DNA of 52,818 bases from Cytophagaceae bacterium SCN 52-12 (GCA_001724175.1 MEDT01000043.1:1-52818); one strand, 5' to 3'. Numbered from the stretch's first letter, positions 34,149 to 44,369 are shown. A program made the numbers and translations. The notes: generated by a model not told the origin, from the letters alone.

Positions 34149-37100
34149 ATGTTTAATAAATTCATAGAAAGACCAGTTCTCTCAACGGTCATTTCCATCA
34201 TCATCGTCATTCTGGGGATTTTAGGGATTATAACCCTTCCGGTTTCCCAGTATCCCGAGATAGCTCCGCCCACCATCGTCGTTTCGGCTGCCTACCAGGG
34301 AGCCAACGCCGAAGTAGTGCTTAACAGCGTCATCGTGCCGCTCGAGGAGCAGATCAACGGCGTGGAAGATATGACCTATATGACGTCGACCGCCAACAAC
34401 GACGGTACCGGCATGATCACCATTTACTTCAAGCTGGGAACCAACCCCGACATGGCCGCCGTCAACGTCCAGAACCGGGTAGCCCGGGCGACCAGCCTTC
34501 TCCCCCAGGAAGTGATCAGGGCGGGCGTCACCACCCAGAAAAGGCAAAGCAGCAACGTATTGATTTTTACGCTGTACAGCGAGAGCGAATCCTACGACCA
34601 GGTATTCCTCCAGAATTATGCCAATATCAATATATTGCCCCAGATCAAAAGGGTGACCGGCGTGGGCGATGCCACTACGTTCGGAACAAAGGATTATTCC
34701 ATGCGTATCTGGCTGAAGCCCGACATCATGGCCTCTTATGGTCTTATTCCCAACGATATCGGGAACCTCCTGGCTGAACAGAATATAGAAGCGGCGCCGG
34801 GGCAGTTCGGAGAAGAAGGGAAAGAGTCGTTCCAGTATGTGATCAAATATAAAGGCAGGCTGAAGGACGAGGCTGAATTCGGGGACATCGTGGTCAGGGC
34901 CACACCCGATGGCAACGTGTTGCGTCTGAAGGACATAGCCCGTCTGGAAATGGGATCGCAAACCTATTCCGGATATACGTTTGTAAACGAGCATCCGGCC
35001 ATAGGGGTCGCCATCGCGCAGACAGCAGGCTCCAACGCCCAGGAGGTGATCAACGGCGCCCTGGCCGTGCTCGACGATGCCTCGAAGAACTTCCCCGAGG
35101 GTGTCAGTTACACCACTATGGTGAACGTCAATAAATTCCTGGATGCTTCCATACAGAAGGTAATAAGCTCGCTGCTCGAAGCTTTTATCCTCGTTTTTAT
35201 CGTCGTATTCATTTTCCTCCAGGACTGGAGGTCTACCCTGATACCCGCTATTGCGGTGCCGGTGGCTATCGTCGGTACCTTTTTCTTCCTGAGCCTGTTC
35301 GGGTTCACGATCAACCTGCTCACGCTTTTCGCTTTGATCCTGGCGGTCGGGATTGTCGTCGACGACGCGATAGTCGTAGTGGAAGCCGTACACGCAAAGC
35401 TTGAAGGAGGGGCAAAATCCGCCCGGGAAGCCTCCTTCAGCGCCATGCATGACATCAGCGGGGCTATCATCAGCATTACGCTGGTCATGTCTGCCGTATT
35501 CGTCCCGGTAAGCTTTATCGGCGGCTCTACAGGCGTGTTCTACAAGCAGTTCGGCCTGACGCTCGCCATTTCGATTATCCTTTCTGCCATCAACGCGCTG
35601 ACGCTCAGCCCCGCGCTCTGCGCGCTGATCCTGAAGCCCCATAATGAGGAAGATCATAAGAAAAAGAACTTTGTAGAAAGATTTTTTACCGCGTTCAACG
35701 CTGCTTTCGAGGTCACCACAAGAAAATATAAGCACGCAGTAGGCTTTCTTATCCGCTACAAGTGGGTTGGCATTGCCACCCTGCTCCTTTTTGCCGGCAC
35801 CTGGGCGTACCTTATGCGTACGACGCCGACCGCTTTCGTCCCTAACGAGGACATGGGTACTATTTTCTCCGATATCAGCCTGCCGCTGGGGGCGTCGGTA
35901 GAGCGTACGGATGAAGTGACCCGGGAAGTCGCCAAAATAGCTGCAAAGCACCCGGAAATCAACAATGTGCTGAGGATAACCGCCCGCGGGATGATCAGCG
36001 GTACCGGGAGCAACTACGGAATGGTGATCATGGAGCTGAACCATTGGAAGGAAAGATCCGGGAAAGGCCAGGACATCCAGGGGCTTATCCAGAAGCTTTT
36101 CGCCGAAAGCCAGTCGATTAAAGATGCCAGGATCATCTTCTTTTCACCGCCTACTATCCAGGGCTTCGGCGCTACCAGCGGATTTGAATTCCAGCTGCAG
36201 GACCGCGCAGGCGGAACAATCCAGGACATGAGCTCGGTTGCCAACAAATTCCTCGATGCGCTGAGACAGAGGCCCGAGATCCAGTTTGCCTCCACTTCGT
36301 TCAACCCCAATTTCCCGCAGTACGAAATAACGGTCGACGTGGCGAAGGTCAAACGTGCCGGGCTGACTGTAAACGACGTGCTCGGTGTCATGCAGGGCTA
36401 CTACGGCGGGGTCTACGCTTCCAACTTCAACCGGTTCGGGAAACAGTTCCGGGTGATGTACCAGTCGGAACCCGAATACCGGAATAATCCTGAAAGCCTC
36501 AACCTCGTGCAGGTAAGGAATGCCAACGGAGCGATGGCCCCTCTTAGCCAGTTCGTTACGCTCGAAAGGGTATACGGCGCCCAGGCCATCAGCAGGTTCA
36601 ACCTCTTCACCTCCGTGTCGGTCAACGGCGCCACTAACCCGGGCTTCAGCTCGGGAGATGCGATCCGTACCATCCAGGAGGTTGCCGAGGAAGTGCTCCC
36701 TACCGGCTACGGCTACGAATTTTCAGGGATGACCCGCGAGGAAATGACCGCCGGCGGACAAACCATTTACATTTTCCTGCTCTGCCTGATTTTTGTCTAT
36801 TTCCTGCTGAGCGCACAATATGAGAGCTACCTGCTTCCATTTGCAGTTATCTGCTCCCTGCCTATCGGGATGGCCGGCGCCTTTATTTTTACCAACCTGT
36901 TTGACATCAGCAATAACATCTATGTACAGATTACGCTCATTATGCTGATCGGGCTTCTGGCCAAAAACGGGATCCTGATAGTAGAATATGCGATAGCCCG
37001 GAGACGTATGGGCATGAGCCTCGTACAATCTGCCATCACGGGAGCCGAAGTACGCTTCCGCCCGATTCTCATGACTTCCTTCGCCTTTATCCTCGGGCTG

Positions 37101-37295
37101 GTGCCGCTGATGACGGCAACCGGGGCGGGCGCTAACGGGAACCGGTCGATAGGTACCGGCGCGATCGGCGGAATGCTGATCGGTACCATATTAGGAGTGT
37201 TTGTTGTACCGATGCTCTACATCATTTTCCAGGGAATACAGGAACGGATCAGCGGGCCGCCCAAGCCGCCCAAGAGCCTGGAGGCCGAACTATAG
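34149..37295 (+). CDS. RND multidrug efflux permease (AcrB/HAE1 family)
   Basis: A 1048-residue, 12-helix proton-driven pump. TM4 contains the proton-relay pair Asp-Asp in V-G-I-V-V-D-D-A-I-V (about 405), and TM10 the lysine in L-I-G-L-L-A-K-N-G-I-L-I (about 935). Two large periplasmic loops form the porter and docking domains. Length and motifs match the hydrophobe/amphiphile efflux class, so drugs, detergents or bile-like compounds are expected substrates. It starts 65 bp after the adaptor gene. Confidence 0.96.
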   Translation: MFNKFIERPVLSTVISIIIVILGILGIITLPVSQYPEIAPPTIVVSAAYQGANAEVVLNSVIVPLEEQINGVEDMTYMTSTANNDGTGMITIYFKLGTNPDMAAVNVQNRVARATSLLPQEVIRAGVTTQKRQSSNVLIFTLYSESESYDQVFLQNYANINILPQIKRVTGVGDATTFGTKDYSMRIWLKPDIMASYGLIPNDIGNLLAEQNIEAAPGQFGEEGKESFQYVIKYKGRLKDEAEFGDIVVRATPDGNVLRLKDIARLEMGSQTYSGYTFVNEHPAIGVAIAQTAGSNAQEVINGALAVLDDASKNFPEGVSYTTMVNVNKFLDASIQKVISSLLEAFILVFIVVFIFLQDWRSTLIPAIAVPVAIVGTFFFLSLFGFTINLLTLFALILAVGIVVDDAIVVVEAVHAKLEGGAKSAREASFSAMHDISGAIISITLVMSAVFVPVSFIGGSTGVFYKQFGLTLAISIILSAINALTLSPALCALILKPHNEEDHKKKNFVERFFTAFNAAFEVTTRKYKHAVGFLIRYKWVGIATLLLFAGTWAYLMRTTPTAFVPNEDMGTIFSDISLPLGASVERTDEVTREVAKIAAKHPEINNVLRITARGMISGTGSNYGMVIMELNHWKERSGKGQDIQGLIQKLFAESQSIKDARIIFFSPPTIQGFGATSGFEFQLQDRAGGTIQDMSSVANKFLDALRQRPEIQFASTSFNPNFPQYEITVDVAKVKRAGLTVNDVLGVMQGYYGGVYASNFNRFGKQFRVMYQSEPEYRNNPESLNLVQVRNANGAMAPLSQFVTLERVYGAQAISRFNLFTSVSVNGATNPGFSSGDAIRTIQEVAEEVLPTGYGYEFSGMTREEMTAGGQTIYIFLLCLIFVYFLLSAQYESYLLPFAVICSLPIGMAGAFIFTNLFDISNNIYVQITLIMLIGLLAKNGILIVEYAIARRRMGMSLVQSAITGAEVRFRPILMTSFAFILGLVPLMTATGAGANGNRSIGTGAIGGMLIGTILGVFVVPMLYIIFQGIQERISGPPKPPKSLEAEL

Positions 37296-37318
37296 ATCCT
37301 AAAAATCCGACAATTGAA

Positions 37319-37425
37319 ATAGCCATGAGCCATCAGAAATCAGCTATCAGACATCGTATTGCGCACAAACGATCTATGAATAAAGGCTGAAAGCTGATAG
37401 CCGAAAGCTGATAACTTTTATACAA
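37319..37425 (+). repeat. AGCCATGAGC/AGCTGATAGC-type intergenic repeat
   Basis: The spacer before the TolC-like gene consists largely of ATAGCCATGAGC (37319-37330), CAGCTATCAG and twice AAAGCTGATA. These words are partly complementary and can form alternative hairpins. ATAGCCATGAGC is repeated exactly at 45451-45462. Confidence 0.5.
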
Positions 37426-38838
37426 ATGAACCATTACAGGTCTTTAATCATCATATTGACGGGCGCTCTGCTCCTGTACGGGTGTAAAATCACCAAGCCA
37501 TACGAAAAACCGGAGCTTTCCACGGCTTATAAGGACAGCCTGTTCCGCGGCAGCGCCGGAGAGGATACCTCTACCATTGCCGATCTGCCCTGGCAGCGCC
37601 TGTTCGGCGACCCGAAGCTTCAGCAGCTGATCTCCGAAGGACTGGCAAACAACCTGGATCTGAGGATAGCTTTGGAGAGAATACACGAAGCGGAAGCCCT
37701 GCTGAAGCAGAGCAGGATGGCCTTCTTCCCTTCGCTGAACTTTGCTCCCTCGGTAACCCTGGCAAGAACCAGCCGCGCCGCGCTCAACCTCCCTCCCAAT
37801 ATCAATATCAACCTGAAAACCACAACCTACCAGGTAGGCATAAGCACCAACTGGGAAGCCGATATATGGGGGAAAATGGCGAGCGCCAAGAGGGCTTCCC
37901 TTGCAAACCTCATGAGAACGCAGGCTGCGCAAAAGGCGCTTGAAACCCAGATCATCGCTGCCATAGCCAACTCCTACTACAGCCTGCTGGCGCTGGACAG
38001 GCAGCTTGCGATTACGGAAGCCACCATAGACCTGCGGCGCAAAAACGTGGAAACCATCAGAAAGCTAAAGGAATCGGCAGTTGTAACAGGCGCGGCGGTG
38101 GTCCAGAGTGAAAGCAACCTGTATGCCGCCGAGGTCAGCATCCCTGACCTTAAGCGCGCCATCAGGGAATTGGAAAATGCGCTCAATGTCGTATTGGGAC
38201 GTCATGCGCAGCCGATCGAACGCAACACACTGGATGAGCAGGCAGTTCTTACGGAGCTCAAAACCGGGATCCCTCTTCAACTGCTGCAGAACCGCCCGGA
38301 TGTCGCTGCGGCCGAGCTTGCCTACCGTGCAGCTTTTGAAGATGTCAATACGGCCAGGACCTACTTTTATCCTTCGCTTGCCATCACTGCCGGGAACGGA
38401 GGGTTTTCGACGCTTGCCAGCAACAGCATTTTCACCAACTCCCTGTTTTACAGCCTTGCCGCCGGGCTGACCCAGCCTATATTCAACAAAGGAACCAACA
38501 AAGCCAGGCTGGAGACTGCCAAAGCACAGAGGGAAATAGCGTTGCAGGCTTTTTACCAATCCGTTCTCACTGCCGGACAGGAGGTATCCGATGCCCTTTT
38601 CAGCTATGAAACGGGGATTGAAAAGGAGAACACCAGGAAAAAACAGATCGAAGCGCTGGAAAAAGCAGTTGACTATACCGAGCAGCTGATGCGCTACAGC
38701 TCAGCTACGAACTATACCGATGTGCTTACTTCTGAGCAGGCGCTGCTAACCGCGCAGCTGGCCGGGATTTCGGATCGGCAGCAGCAGCTGCTGGCTATTG
38801 TCGAATTGTACCGGGCATTAGGCGGAGGCTGGAAATAG
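37426..38838 (+). CDS. TolC/OprM-like outer-membrane efflux lipoprotein
   Basis: A 470-residue outer-membrane factor of the NodT/OprM type with lipobox L-Y-G-C (Cys20). Two repeated outer-membrane-efflux domains (about 55-245 and 270-460) show Q-Q-L-I-S-E-G-L-A-N-N-L-D-L and L-Q-N-R-P-D-V-A-A-A-E. It completes the tripartite pump. The gene ends two bases before the convergent protease gene. Confidence 0.94.
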   Translation: MNHYRSLIIILTGALLLYGCKITKPYEKPELSTAYKDSLFRGSAGEDTSTIADLPWQRLFGDPKLQQLISEGLANNLDLRIALERIHEAEALLKQSRMAFFPSLNFAPSVTLARTSRAALNLPPNININLKTTTYQVGISTNWEADIWGKMASAKRASLANLMRTQAAQKALETQIIAAIANSYYSLLALDRQLAITEATIDLRRKNVETIRKLKESAVVTGAAVVQSESNLYAAEVSIPDLKRAIRELENALNVVLGRHAQPIERNTLDEQAVLTELKTGIPLQLLQNRPDVAAAELAYRAAFEDVNTARTYFYPSLAITAGNGGFSTLASNSIFTNSLFYSLAAGLTQPIFNKGTNKARLETAKAQREIALQAFYQSVLTAGQEVSDALFSYETGIEKENTRKKQIEALEKAVDYTEQLMRYSSATNYTDVLTSEQALLTAQLAGISDRQQQLLAIVELYRALGGGWK

Positions 38839-38840
38839 CA

Positions 38841-41800
38841 TCATGGCGCCTTCGATTTATCCGGGAACGGAGGAATCGGAGGCACGCCTTTAAGTCCCGG
38901 CTCAGCCAGCTTCTTTTGCAATTCTTCTATTCCTCTTGCCAGTTGGGTGTCGTTACCCAGGTATTCCTGATGCGGATCGTTGACGACCTCTATATCCGGC
39001 GATACACCTTCTCCTTCGATAATAAAGCCTGAGCCGTCGGCCGCGAAGTGCGCAAACTCGGGCCTGCGCATATCTCCGCCGTCTATAAACGGAAGCGTAC
39101 CTCTTATACCGACAACTCCGCCCCAGGTCCGCTGACCGATCAGGGGGCCGATACCGTAGTATTTAAACTGGTAGGGAAACAGGTCCCCGTCGGAAGCCGA
39201 ATACTGGTCGATGAGACAAATTTTGGGGCCGACCTGGGCGTCGGGCTTGATAACCGACGAAGTGCCGTTACGCATCATGGCGCCTAAAGCCGGCTTACGC
39301 AGCAATCTCTCGATGATCATCGGCGATACATTTCCTCCCCCGTTGCCGCGATCATCTATAATCAGCGCCTGCTTATCGAGCTGCGCATAAAAATAGCGGG
39401 CGAATTGGTTAAGCCCGTCCGGCCCCATGTCGGGTATATGTATGTAGCCGATCTTGCCATCAGAAGCCTTTGAGGCCTTCGCCAGGTTGTCGTCTACCCA
39501 CTTTTGATAATAGAGCTTCGACTCATCGTCTATCGGTTTCACCACAATCCGCCTGCTTCCCTCCGCTTTTGCCGTCTTGCTGACCTCCAGCTCCGTCAGT
39601 TGCCCGGCTTTACCTACCAACGATTCATAGATATTGGTAAGCTTCCTGGTATCCACGCCGTTAACCGAAATAATAAATTCGCCTTCAGCGACATCCACTC
39701 CCGGAGCCCGCAGCGGTGAAACCAGGGTCTTATCCCAGCTTGAGCCGGGCAAAATCGAAGCGATGCGGTAATATCCTGAGGCATCTTTCAGCAGCTTTGC
39801 CCCCAGCATTCCCAGTTTGATCCGCTCAACAGCTGGCCTGTCGCCGCCATTCACATAGGCGTGCCCGGCATTCAGCTCCCCGATCATCTCGCCGATCAGG
39901 TAGGTGAGGTCGTTTCGATGGTTAACGTGCGAAACCAGCGGCGCATACCGGTCATGCACAGCCTTCCAGTTCACGCCATGCATGCCGGGATCATAAAAGT
40001 AATCCCGCATCTGTCTCCATGACTCTTCGAATACCTGCTTCCACTCGGCTCTCAGATCTGTCACATAGGTCAGGCCTGACAGGTCCAGCTTGTTTTTCGG
40101 CTCCAGCTTCCCGGCAGGTATATCCTCCACAAACCAGCTATCCCCGTTTTTTATAAGGGTTTTCTTACGATCGGCGCTCAGCAAAAAGCTATTAAACTCC
40201 CCTATCTCGGTCTCTTTCTTCTCTTTCAGCGTAAAAAGACGCACAGCCCCGTTTTTCTTCACAGAACCCGAAAAATAATAAATGCCGTTTGCCGCCGGTT
40301 GAAGGCTCCGGTAAAAACCCGGGCTGACCGGCAGGCTCTCTATCCTGTCTGCCAGGCCCTCCGCATCTACCTTGACCGCTACTGCATCGTCTTTGCCCTC
40401 CTTCTTTCCTGCTGCTTCCTTCGTATGGCTCGTATCTCCTTTTACCGACACTTCGTCTTCCTCGGGGACAAACAGCGCCGGGGCGGAAGCAGAAAGCCGG
40501 ACTACATAAATCCTGGCCATATCGTTATAGGAATGATTCCACTCTGTTGCGCTGTAAACCGGGTTGAAATCGCGGTTCGACACAAAATAAAGATATTTGC
40601 CGTCGGGGCTGAAAGCCGGGCTATGGCTTGGATACCACTGATCGGTAACGGCAATCGTCTGCTTCGTATCTATGTGATAGAGCTTTATAACATCGAAAGA
40701 GCGGGCCCGTCCCGGCTCTCTGTAAGCGATCCACCGGCTGTCCGGCCCGAAAGCATAGTCCGTTATTTCTGAATAAGGCGAATGATGGACCAATAGCTTC
40801 GCTCCGCTTTTAACGTCCGTGAGATAGAGGTCCTGCGCGCGATCTGCAAGCAGCAGATACCGGCTGTCGGGACTCCAGACAGGATTGAATTTATAGCTGC
40901 CTCCTCCCTTTGTAACCTGCTTCGCCTCTCCGGAGCCGTCCTGCTTCCGGATATACACCTCATCTTCGCCGATACGATCGGAAATAAAGCTGACCCATTG
41001 CCCGTCGGGACTCCATTCCACATTGCGGTCGTGAACGCCGGGAGACCGGGTCAGGTTACGGGTTACGCCGCTTTTGGCCGGCACCGTAAAAATTTCACCT
41101 CGTCCGCTGAAAGCAGCGCGGTTCCCGTCCGGAGAGATCGTATAGCTGGTGATCAGCTTCGACGCATCTACCTGCTTATTCCTGGCAGAAGAAAAATCCT
41201 CTGCCAACGTGATATTCACTTTTTCGACCTTGCCGCCTGCCAGGTTGTAAAGATAGATGTACCCACCGTTTTCAAAGGCGATTGCGTCATTTCCAAGCGA
41301 GGGGAACTTGCAGTCAAACTCCCTGAATTCAGTTACTTTCCTGGTTTGCCTTGTTCCTGTGTCGTATTCAAACAGGTTCATGGTCCTGTCCCGGTCGCTC
41401 AGGAAATACACCTTATCTTTATAATACATGGGGAATATATCCTGGGCCGGGTGGTTGGTAATATTTTCTGTTTTCCCGGTTTTGATATCGAAAATCCACA
41501 CGTCATCGGCCATTCCTCCCTTGTAATATTTCCAGGTACGGAACTCGCGGAATACGCGATTCATAGCCAGCTTCGTCCCGTCGGCGCTGTAGGTGGCCCA
41601 GCCGGCTACCGAAAAAGGCAGCTCTTCACTGAGCCCGCCGTCCGCAGGCGCCTTATAGAGCATCCCTTTGAAAGGGTTGAACGAGCTGCTCCTTCCGCGG
41701 TATACAACCGATTTGTTGTCTGGAGTCCAGGTCATTACAATGTTATTAGGCCCCATGCGGTCAGCGACGTCGTCGCGGCCTATAGTGGCGGTGTAGGTAA

Positions 41801-42104
41801 TTCTCCTGGGCACGCCTCCTTCCGCCGGCATTATATAAACTTCCGTGTTGCCGTCGTACTGTCCCGTAAAAGCGATCTGCTTCCCGTCGTGACTGAAGCG
41901 GGGAAACATTTCATAGCCGGGGTGGCTGGTCAGCTTACGTGCTACACCGCCGGTACGGGCCACGGTATAGAGATCGCCGGCGTAAGTAAAAACGACCTGG
42001 TTGCCATGCACGGCGGGGAAACGCAACAGGCGGGCTTCTTCTGCAATGGCACGCCCGCAAATCGACAGGGAGAAGAAAATCAGACAATGACGGATTATAT
42101 GCAT
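38841..42104 (-). CDS. Tricorn-like S41 family serine protease
   Basis: A 1087-residue exported protein (signal about 1-21). The first 600 residues form PD40/WD40-like propellers (repeated S-P-D-G-[KR], W-S-P-D-G-Q-W). A tricorn core, a PDZ domain (about 745-840) and an S41 catalytic domain (about 860-1060) follow. N-G-G-G-N-V-S and the Y-S-A-S-D-G-D motif, with Ser971 as likely nucleophile, indicate an active enzyme. The substrate is peptides, probably in the periplasm. The C-terminal tail K-G-V-P-P-I-P-P-F-P-D-K is proline rich. It is apparently a single-gene unit. Confidence 0.92.
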   Translation of the reverse strand: MHIIRHCLIFFSLSICGRAIAEEARLLRFPAVHGNQVVFTYAGDLYTVARTGGVARKLTSHPGYEMFPRFSHDGKQIAFTGQYDGNTEVYIMPAEGGVPRRITYTATIGRDDVADRMGPNNIVMTWTPDNKSVVYRGRSSSFNPFKGMLYKAPADGGLSEELPFSVAGWATYSADGTKLAMNRVFREFRTWKYYKGGMADDVWIFDIKTGKTENITNHPAQDIFPMYYKDKVYFLSDRDRTMNLFEYDTGTRQTRKVTEFREFDCKFPSLGNDAIAFENGGYIYLYNLAGGKVEKVNITLAEDFSSARNKQVDASKLITSYTISPDGNRAAFSGRGEIFTVPAKSGVTRNLTRSPGVHDRNVEWSPDGQWVSFISDRIGEDEVYIRKQDGSGEAKQVTKGGGSYKFNPVWSPDSRYLLLADRAQDLYLTDVKSGAKLLVHHSPYSEITDYAFGPDSRWIAYREPGRARSFDVIKLYHIDTKQTIAVTDQWYPSHSPAFSPDGKYLYFVSNRDFNPVYSATEWNHSYNDMARIYVVRLSASAPALFVPEEDEVSVKGDTSHTKEAAGKKEGKDDAVAVKVDAEGLADRIESLPVSPGFYRSLQPAANGIYYFSGSVKKNGAVRLFTLKEKKETEIGEFNSFLLSADRKKTLIKNGDSWFVEDIPAGKLEPKNKLDLSGLTYVTDLRAEWKQVFEESWRQMRDYFYDPGMHGVNWKAVHDRYAPLVSHVNHRNDLTYLIGEMIGELNAGHAYVNGGDRPAVERIKLGMLGAKLLKDASGYYRIASILPGSSWDKTLVSPLRAPGVDVAEGEFIISVNGVDTRKLTNIYESLVGKAGQLTELEVSKTAKAEGSRRIVVKPIDDESKLYYQKWVDDNLAKASKASDGKIGYIHIPDMGPDGLNQFARYFYAQLDKQALIIDDRGNGGGNVSPMIIERLLRKPALGAMMRNGTSSVIKPDAQVGPKICLIDQYSASDGDLFPYQFKYYGIGPLIGQRTWGGVVGIRGTLPFIDGGDMRRPEFAHFAADGSGFIIEGEGVSPDIEVVNDPHQEYLGNDTQLARGIEELQKKLAEPGLKGVPPIPPFPDKSKAP

Positions 42105-42242
42105 ATTTACTCGAAATGTGGATAAAATTTATTCACAGGGCCGCTTCCGGACCTGGTTGCTTCCTTATCAAAATTAACTAATCCGATATAAAAGAAGCCC
42201 GGCCCTTTCTTAAAAATCTCATGGAGCGTTGTCGTGAAGCAA

Positions 42243-43067
42243 TCATTGCGACGACCGGCTGGCCGGAATGCCGGCCGTCAGTTGTTCCCGAATCCTGCTC
42301 CACGTTCCAATCCCCAGCACCGGCCCGGCTTCATACGTTTTCTCCTCCGCGTAGCTGATCACGTACTCTCCCCTTTCCCTGGAATCGGGATGGGTGCTGA
42401 TCCAGGAGAGGTACTCTCCCATCCGGCTGCTCTTTCCGCCCAGGCGGTAAAGGAATTCGCCGAACGGCTCAGGATCGATATCAGCTGCCGCCATATAATC
42501 GACGGCGGCGATGTCCGCCTCTTTTTCCTGCTGCCGGTCGAAAGCGGACGAAGACAGCGTACGGGCAACTTCTTTGGCAATTTCCCCGCCGCCCGAACCG
42601 GTAGTCATCGAAACCAGGACCGACAGCCCGATCTCTTTCACCAGCTTCTTCATGACGTGATCCAGCTCGATATGTGCCAGCTCATGGGCCATCACGCCGG
42701 CCAGCTCTTCCGGACTTTCGCACGCGGCAATAAGCCCCGTATAGATAACCAGGTGGCCGTCAGGCAGGGCAAATGCGTTTACTTCGTCCTTTTCGAGGAC
42801 ATGCAGCCTGATGTTTTCCTCCGGAATATCGTTATAGTCGCAGAGCTTCACCAGGATGCTGTCCAGGCTATGGGTAACCAGCTTGTCTTTCACTTCGCGG
42901 TCAGACTTCCTGAACATCGACCATAACATATCGCCCAGCTTCTTTTCGGTTTTGTCGGCTGTTTCCCGGATCTCAAGCAGGTTCACCCAGTCGACCTGTC
43001 TGAGCGTATGATACATCCCGAAAAAAAGCGCGACCAGCAAAAGGGCCTGTAGCCATATTCTTCCCAT
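42243..43067 (-). CDS. Membrane-anchored M48 family metalloprotease
   Basis: A 274-residue protein with one N-terminal membrane helix (about 4-20) and an M48 zinc-protease domain. H-E-L-A-H at residues 128-132 supplies two zinc ligands and the catalytic Glu129; E-K-E-A-D-I-A-A near 195 gives the third ligand. M48 enzymes such as HtpX and BepA handle membrane or outer-membrane protein quality control. It is the last gene of an operon that begins at 44252 with three small membrane proteins; three bases separate it from the preceding gene. Confidence 0.9.
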   Translation of the reverse strand: MGRIWLQALLLVALFFGMYHTLRQVDWVNLLEIRETADKTEKKLGDMLWSMFRKSDREVKDKLVTHSLDSILVKLCDYNDIPEENIRLHVLEKDEVNAFALPDGHLVIYTGLIAACESPEELAGVMAHELAHIELDHVMKKLVKEIGLSVLVSMTTGSGGGEIAKEVARTLSSSAFDRQQEKEADIAAVDYMAAADIDPEPFGEFLYRLGGKSSRMGEYLSWISTHPDSRERGEYVISYAEEKTYEAGPVLGIGTWSRIREQLTAGIPASRSSQ

Positions 43068-43070
43068 AGC

Positions 43071-43502
43071 CTATTTCTTTACGAGTAAATGAGTCAGATC
43101 GCCGTAAAAGAGCCACTCAACGTGCCTCCCTTTCCTGGTTTGGATAGCCGTATAAATGGTAGCAGCAAAATCGACCGCGTTAAACAGCACTATGGTCAAT
43201 ATATAAGCGATATAGTCATTTGTAACCCTTCCTTCCCTGAAAAGGATAGACACCGTCCACCAGAAACCGTAGCTGTTCATCAGCAGCAGGGAAGCCTGCG
43301 ACAGGAGCGCCTGTATGCAATGCCACCTTACAAAATAAGTACTATGGCGGTTGCCGAGATAGAAAAAGAAAGTGGCAATGAGGTTTACGATCGGGAGCGG
43401 CAAGCCGGCTATCAAAGCAATAAGCGACATGAGATAGCTGTTCGACGCCTTCTCTTTCTCGTGCTCGCCGGGTTTATAGGGAAACGGCCTGACTGCTATC
43501 AT
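43071..43502 (-). CDS. DUF4870-like membrane protein
   Basis: A 143-residue protein with about four membrane helices. The stretch R-H-S-T-Y-F-V-R-W-H-C-I-Q-A-L-L-S-Q resembles the DUF4870 signature in which R-F-H-A-x-Q-S follows the first helices. The function is unknown. The start overlaps the end of the upstream DUF2752 gene by four bases, so the genes are translationally coupled. Confidence 0.75.
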   Translation of the reverse strand: MIAVRPFPYKPGEHEKEKASNSYLMSLIALIAGLPLPIVNLIATFFFYLGNRHSTYFVRWHCIQALLSQASLLLMNSYGFWWTVSILFREGRVTNDYIAYILTIVLFNAVDFAATIYTAIQTRKGRHVEWLFYGDLTHLLVKK

Positions 43503-43906
43503 AATCCTTTAAATATATTCCATATCCAGTTCAATAGTACGAGCACTGCCAATGGAATGGCTATGTATTTTCTTCGCAACAATTTCTCTGCGCGGCTGTA
43601 AAAATAAAAAAATGAATTATTCCCTGTGAGCAGGTCGGCAAGCACCCATAAAGGGAACAACGCCATAGCGGAAAACACCAGCAGGCCGAACGGGTTCAGA
43701 AGCACAGACTCCGTAAAATGACCGTGCAGCAGCGCATCGATAGCCCTTGTGGTCCCGCAGGAAGGGCATGGCACGCCGGTTACCTGCTTGATCAGGCAAA
43801 CACCTCCGCCTAAAGGCCGGTGACTGAGCAGGGAATATCCCAGCCAGGCAAAACCACCGGCGCCGGCCAGTAAAACGATGGTATAAAGCCGTCGTACAGG
43901 TAACAC
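43499..43906 (-). CDS. DUF2752 family membrane protein
   Basis: A 135-residue protein with three membrane helices. C-L-I-K-Q-V-T-G-V-P-C-P-S-C-G-T-T-R-A (about 37-55) is the diagnostic DUF2752 motif, with the C-P-x-C-G-x-T-R core. The two cysteines could bind a metal or form a disulfide; the role is not known. It lies one base after the TM2 gene. Confidence 0.9.
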   Translation of the reverse strand: MLPVRRLYTIVLLAGAGGFAWLGYSLLSHRPLGGGVCLIKQVTGVPCPSCGTTRAIDALLHGHFTESVLLNPFGLLVFSAMALFPLWVLADLLTGNNSFFYFYSRAEKLLRRKYIAIPLAVLVLLNWIWNIFKGL

Positions 43907-43907
43907 G

Positions 43908-44252
43908 CTAATACCCCGCCAGAAGCTCTTTAAGTTTCAACGCATTCTTTTCCCTTGCCAAACCGGCAATCAGGAACCAGTCGATAATGGTCCAGATACC
44001 CATTCCGCCGCAGGTAAGAAGCTTGGCAACACCCAGGCCGGTATCACCGATCAGGAACCTGTCTATCCCCAGCGTGCCGCCCATGAAGGAAATGATCTGG
44101 AAAAATCTGGGGTCGTGAAACTCGGTAAGCAACAGCCGGTTCCACTTGTCCTCTTCCAGCACGTCAAGCTCTCCTTTGATGCCGGGTAGCTGGTGACTTT
44201 CAAAATTGTTCCCTTTTAAAATAAGGAACAGGTCTACTCGGTTTAAATCCAT
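43908..44252 (-). CDS. TM2 domain protein
   Basis: A 114-residue protein. A soluble N-terminal half (about 1-50) precedes the TM2 domain, with two helices separated by a short turn: [17 protein letters not shown] and [14 protein letters not shown]. The D-R-F motif between the helices is the family mark. It is the first gene of the TM2-DUF2752-DUF4870-M48 operon. Confidence 0.9.
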   Translation of the reverse strand: MDLNRVDLFLILKGNNFESHQLPGIKGELDVLEEDKWNRLLLTEFHDPRFFQIISFMGGTLGIDRFLIGDTGLGVAKLLTCGGMGIWTIIDWFLIAGLAREKNALKLKELLAGY

Positions 44253-44369
44253 TTGCCAGGTTTGATAAGTGTGATGCTATAACCTGCTCAAACATACCAA
44301 AAAACCGCGAAATAATACCAGCTGTCCGGATCCGCATTTTACGAGCGGTCGACCAGGCTGATGAGGCGT

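Noticed and set aside
34221..36044. 607-residue minus-strand ORF inside the RND pump gene
   Set aside because: It is an antisense shadow of a clear AcrB-type gene; its composition (rich in H, R, D, Q) is typical of reverse-strand reading.
40998..42125. 375-residue plus-strand ORF opposite the tricorn-like protease
   Set aside because: Antisense shadow with no recognisable motif; the minus-strand gene has clear domains.
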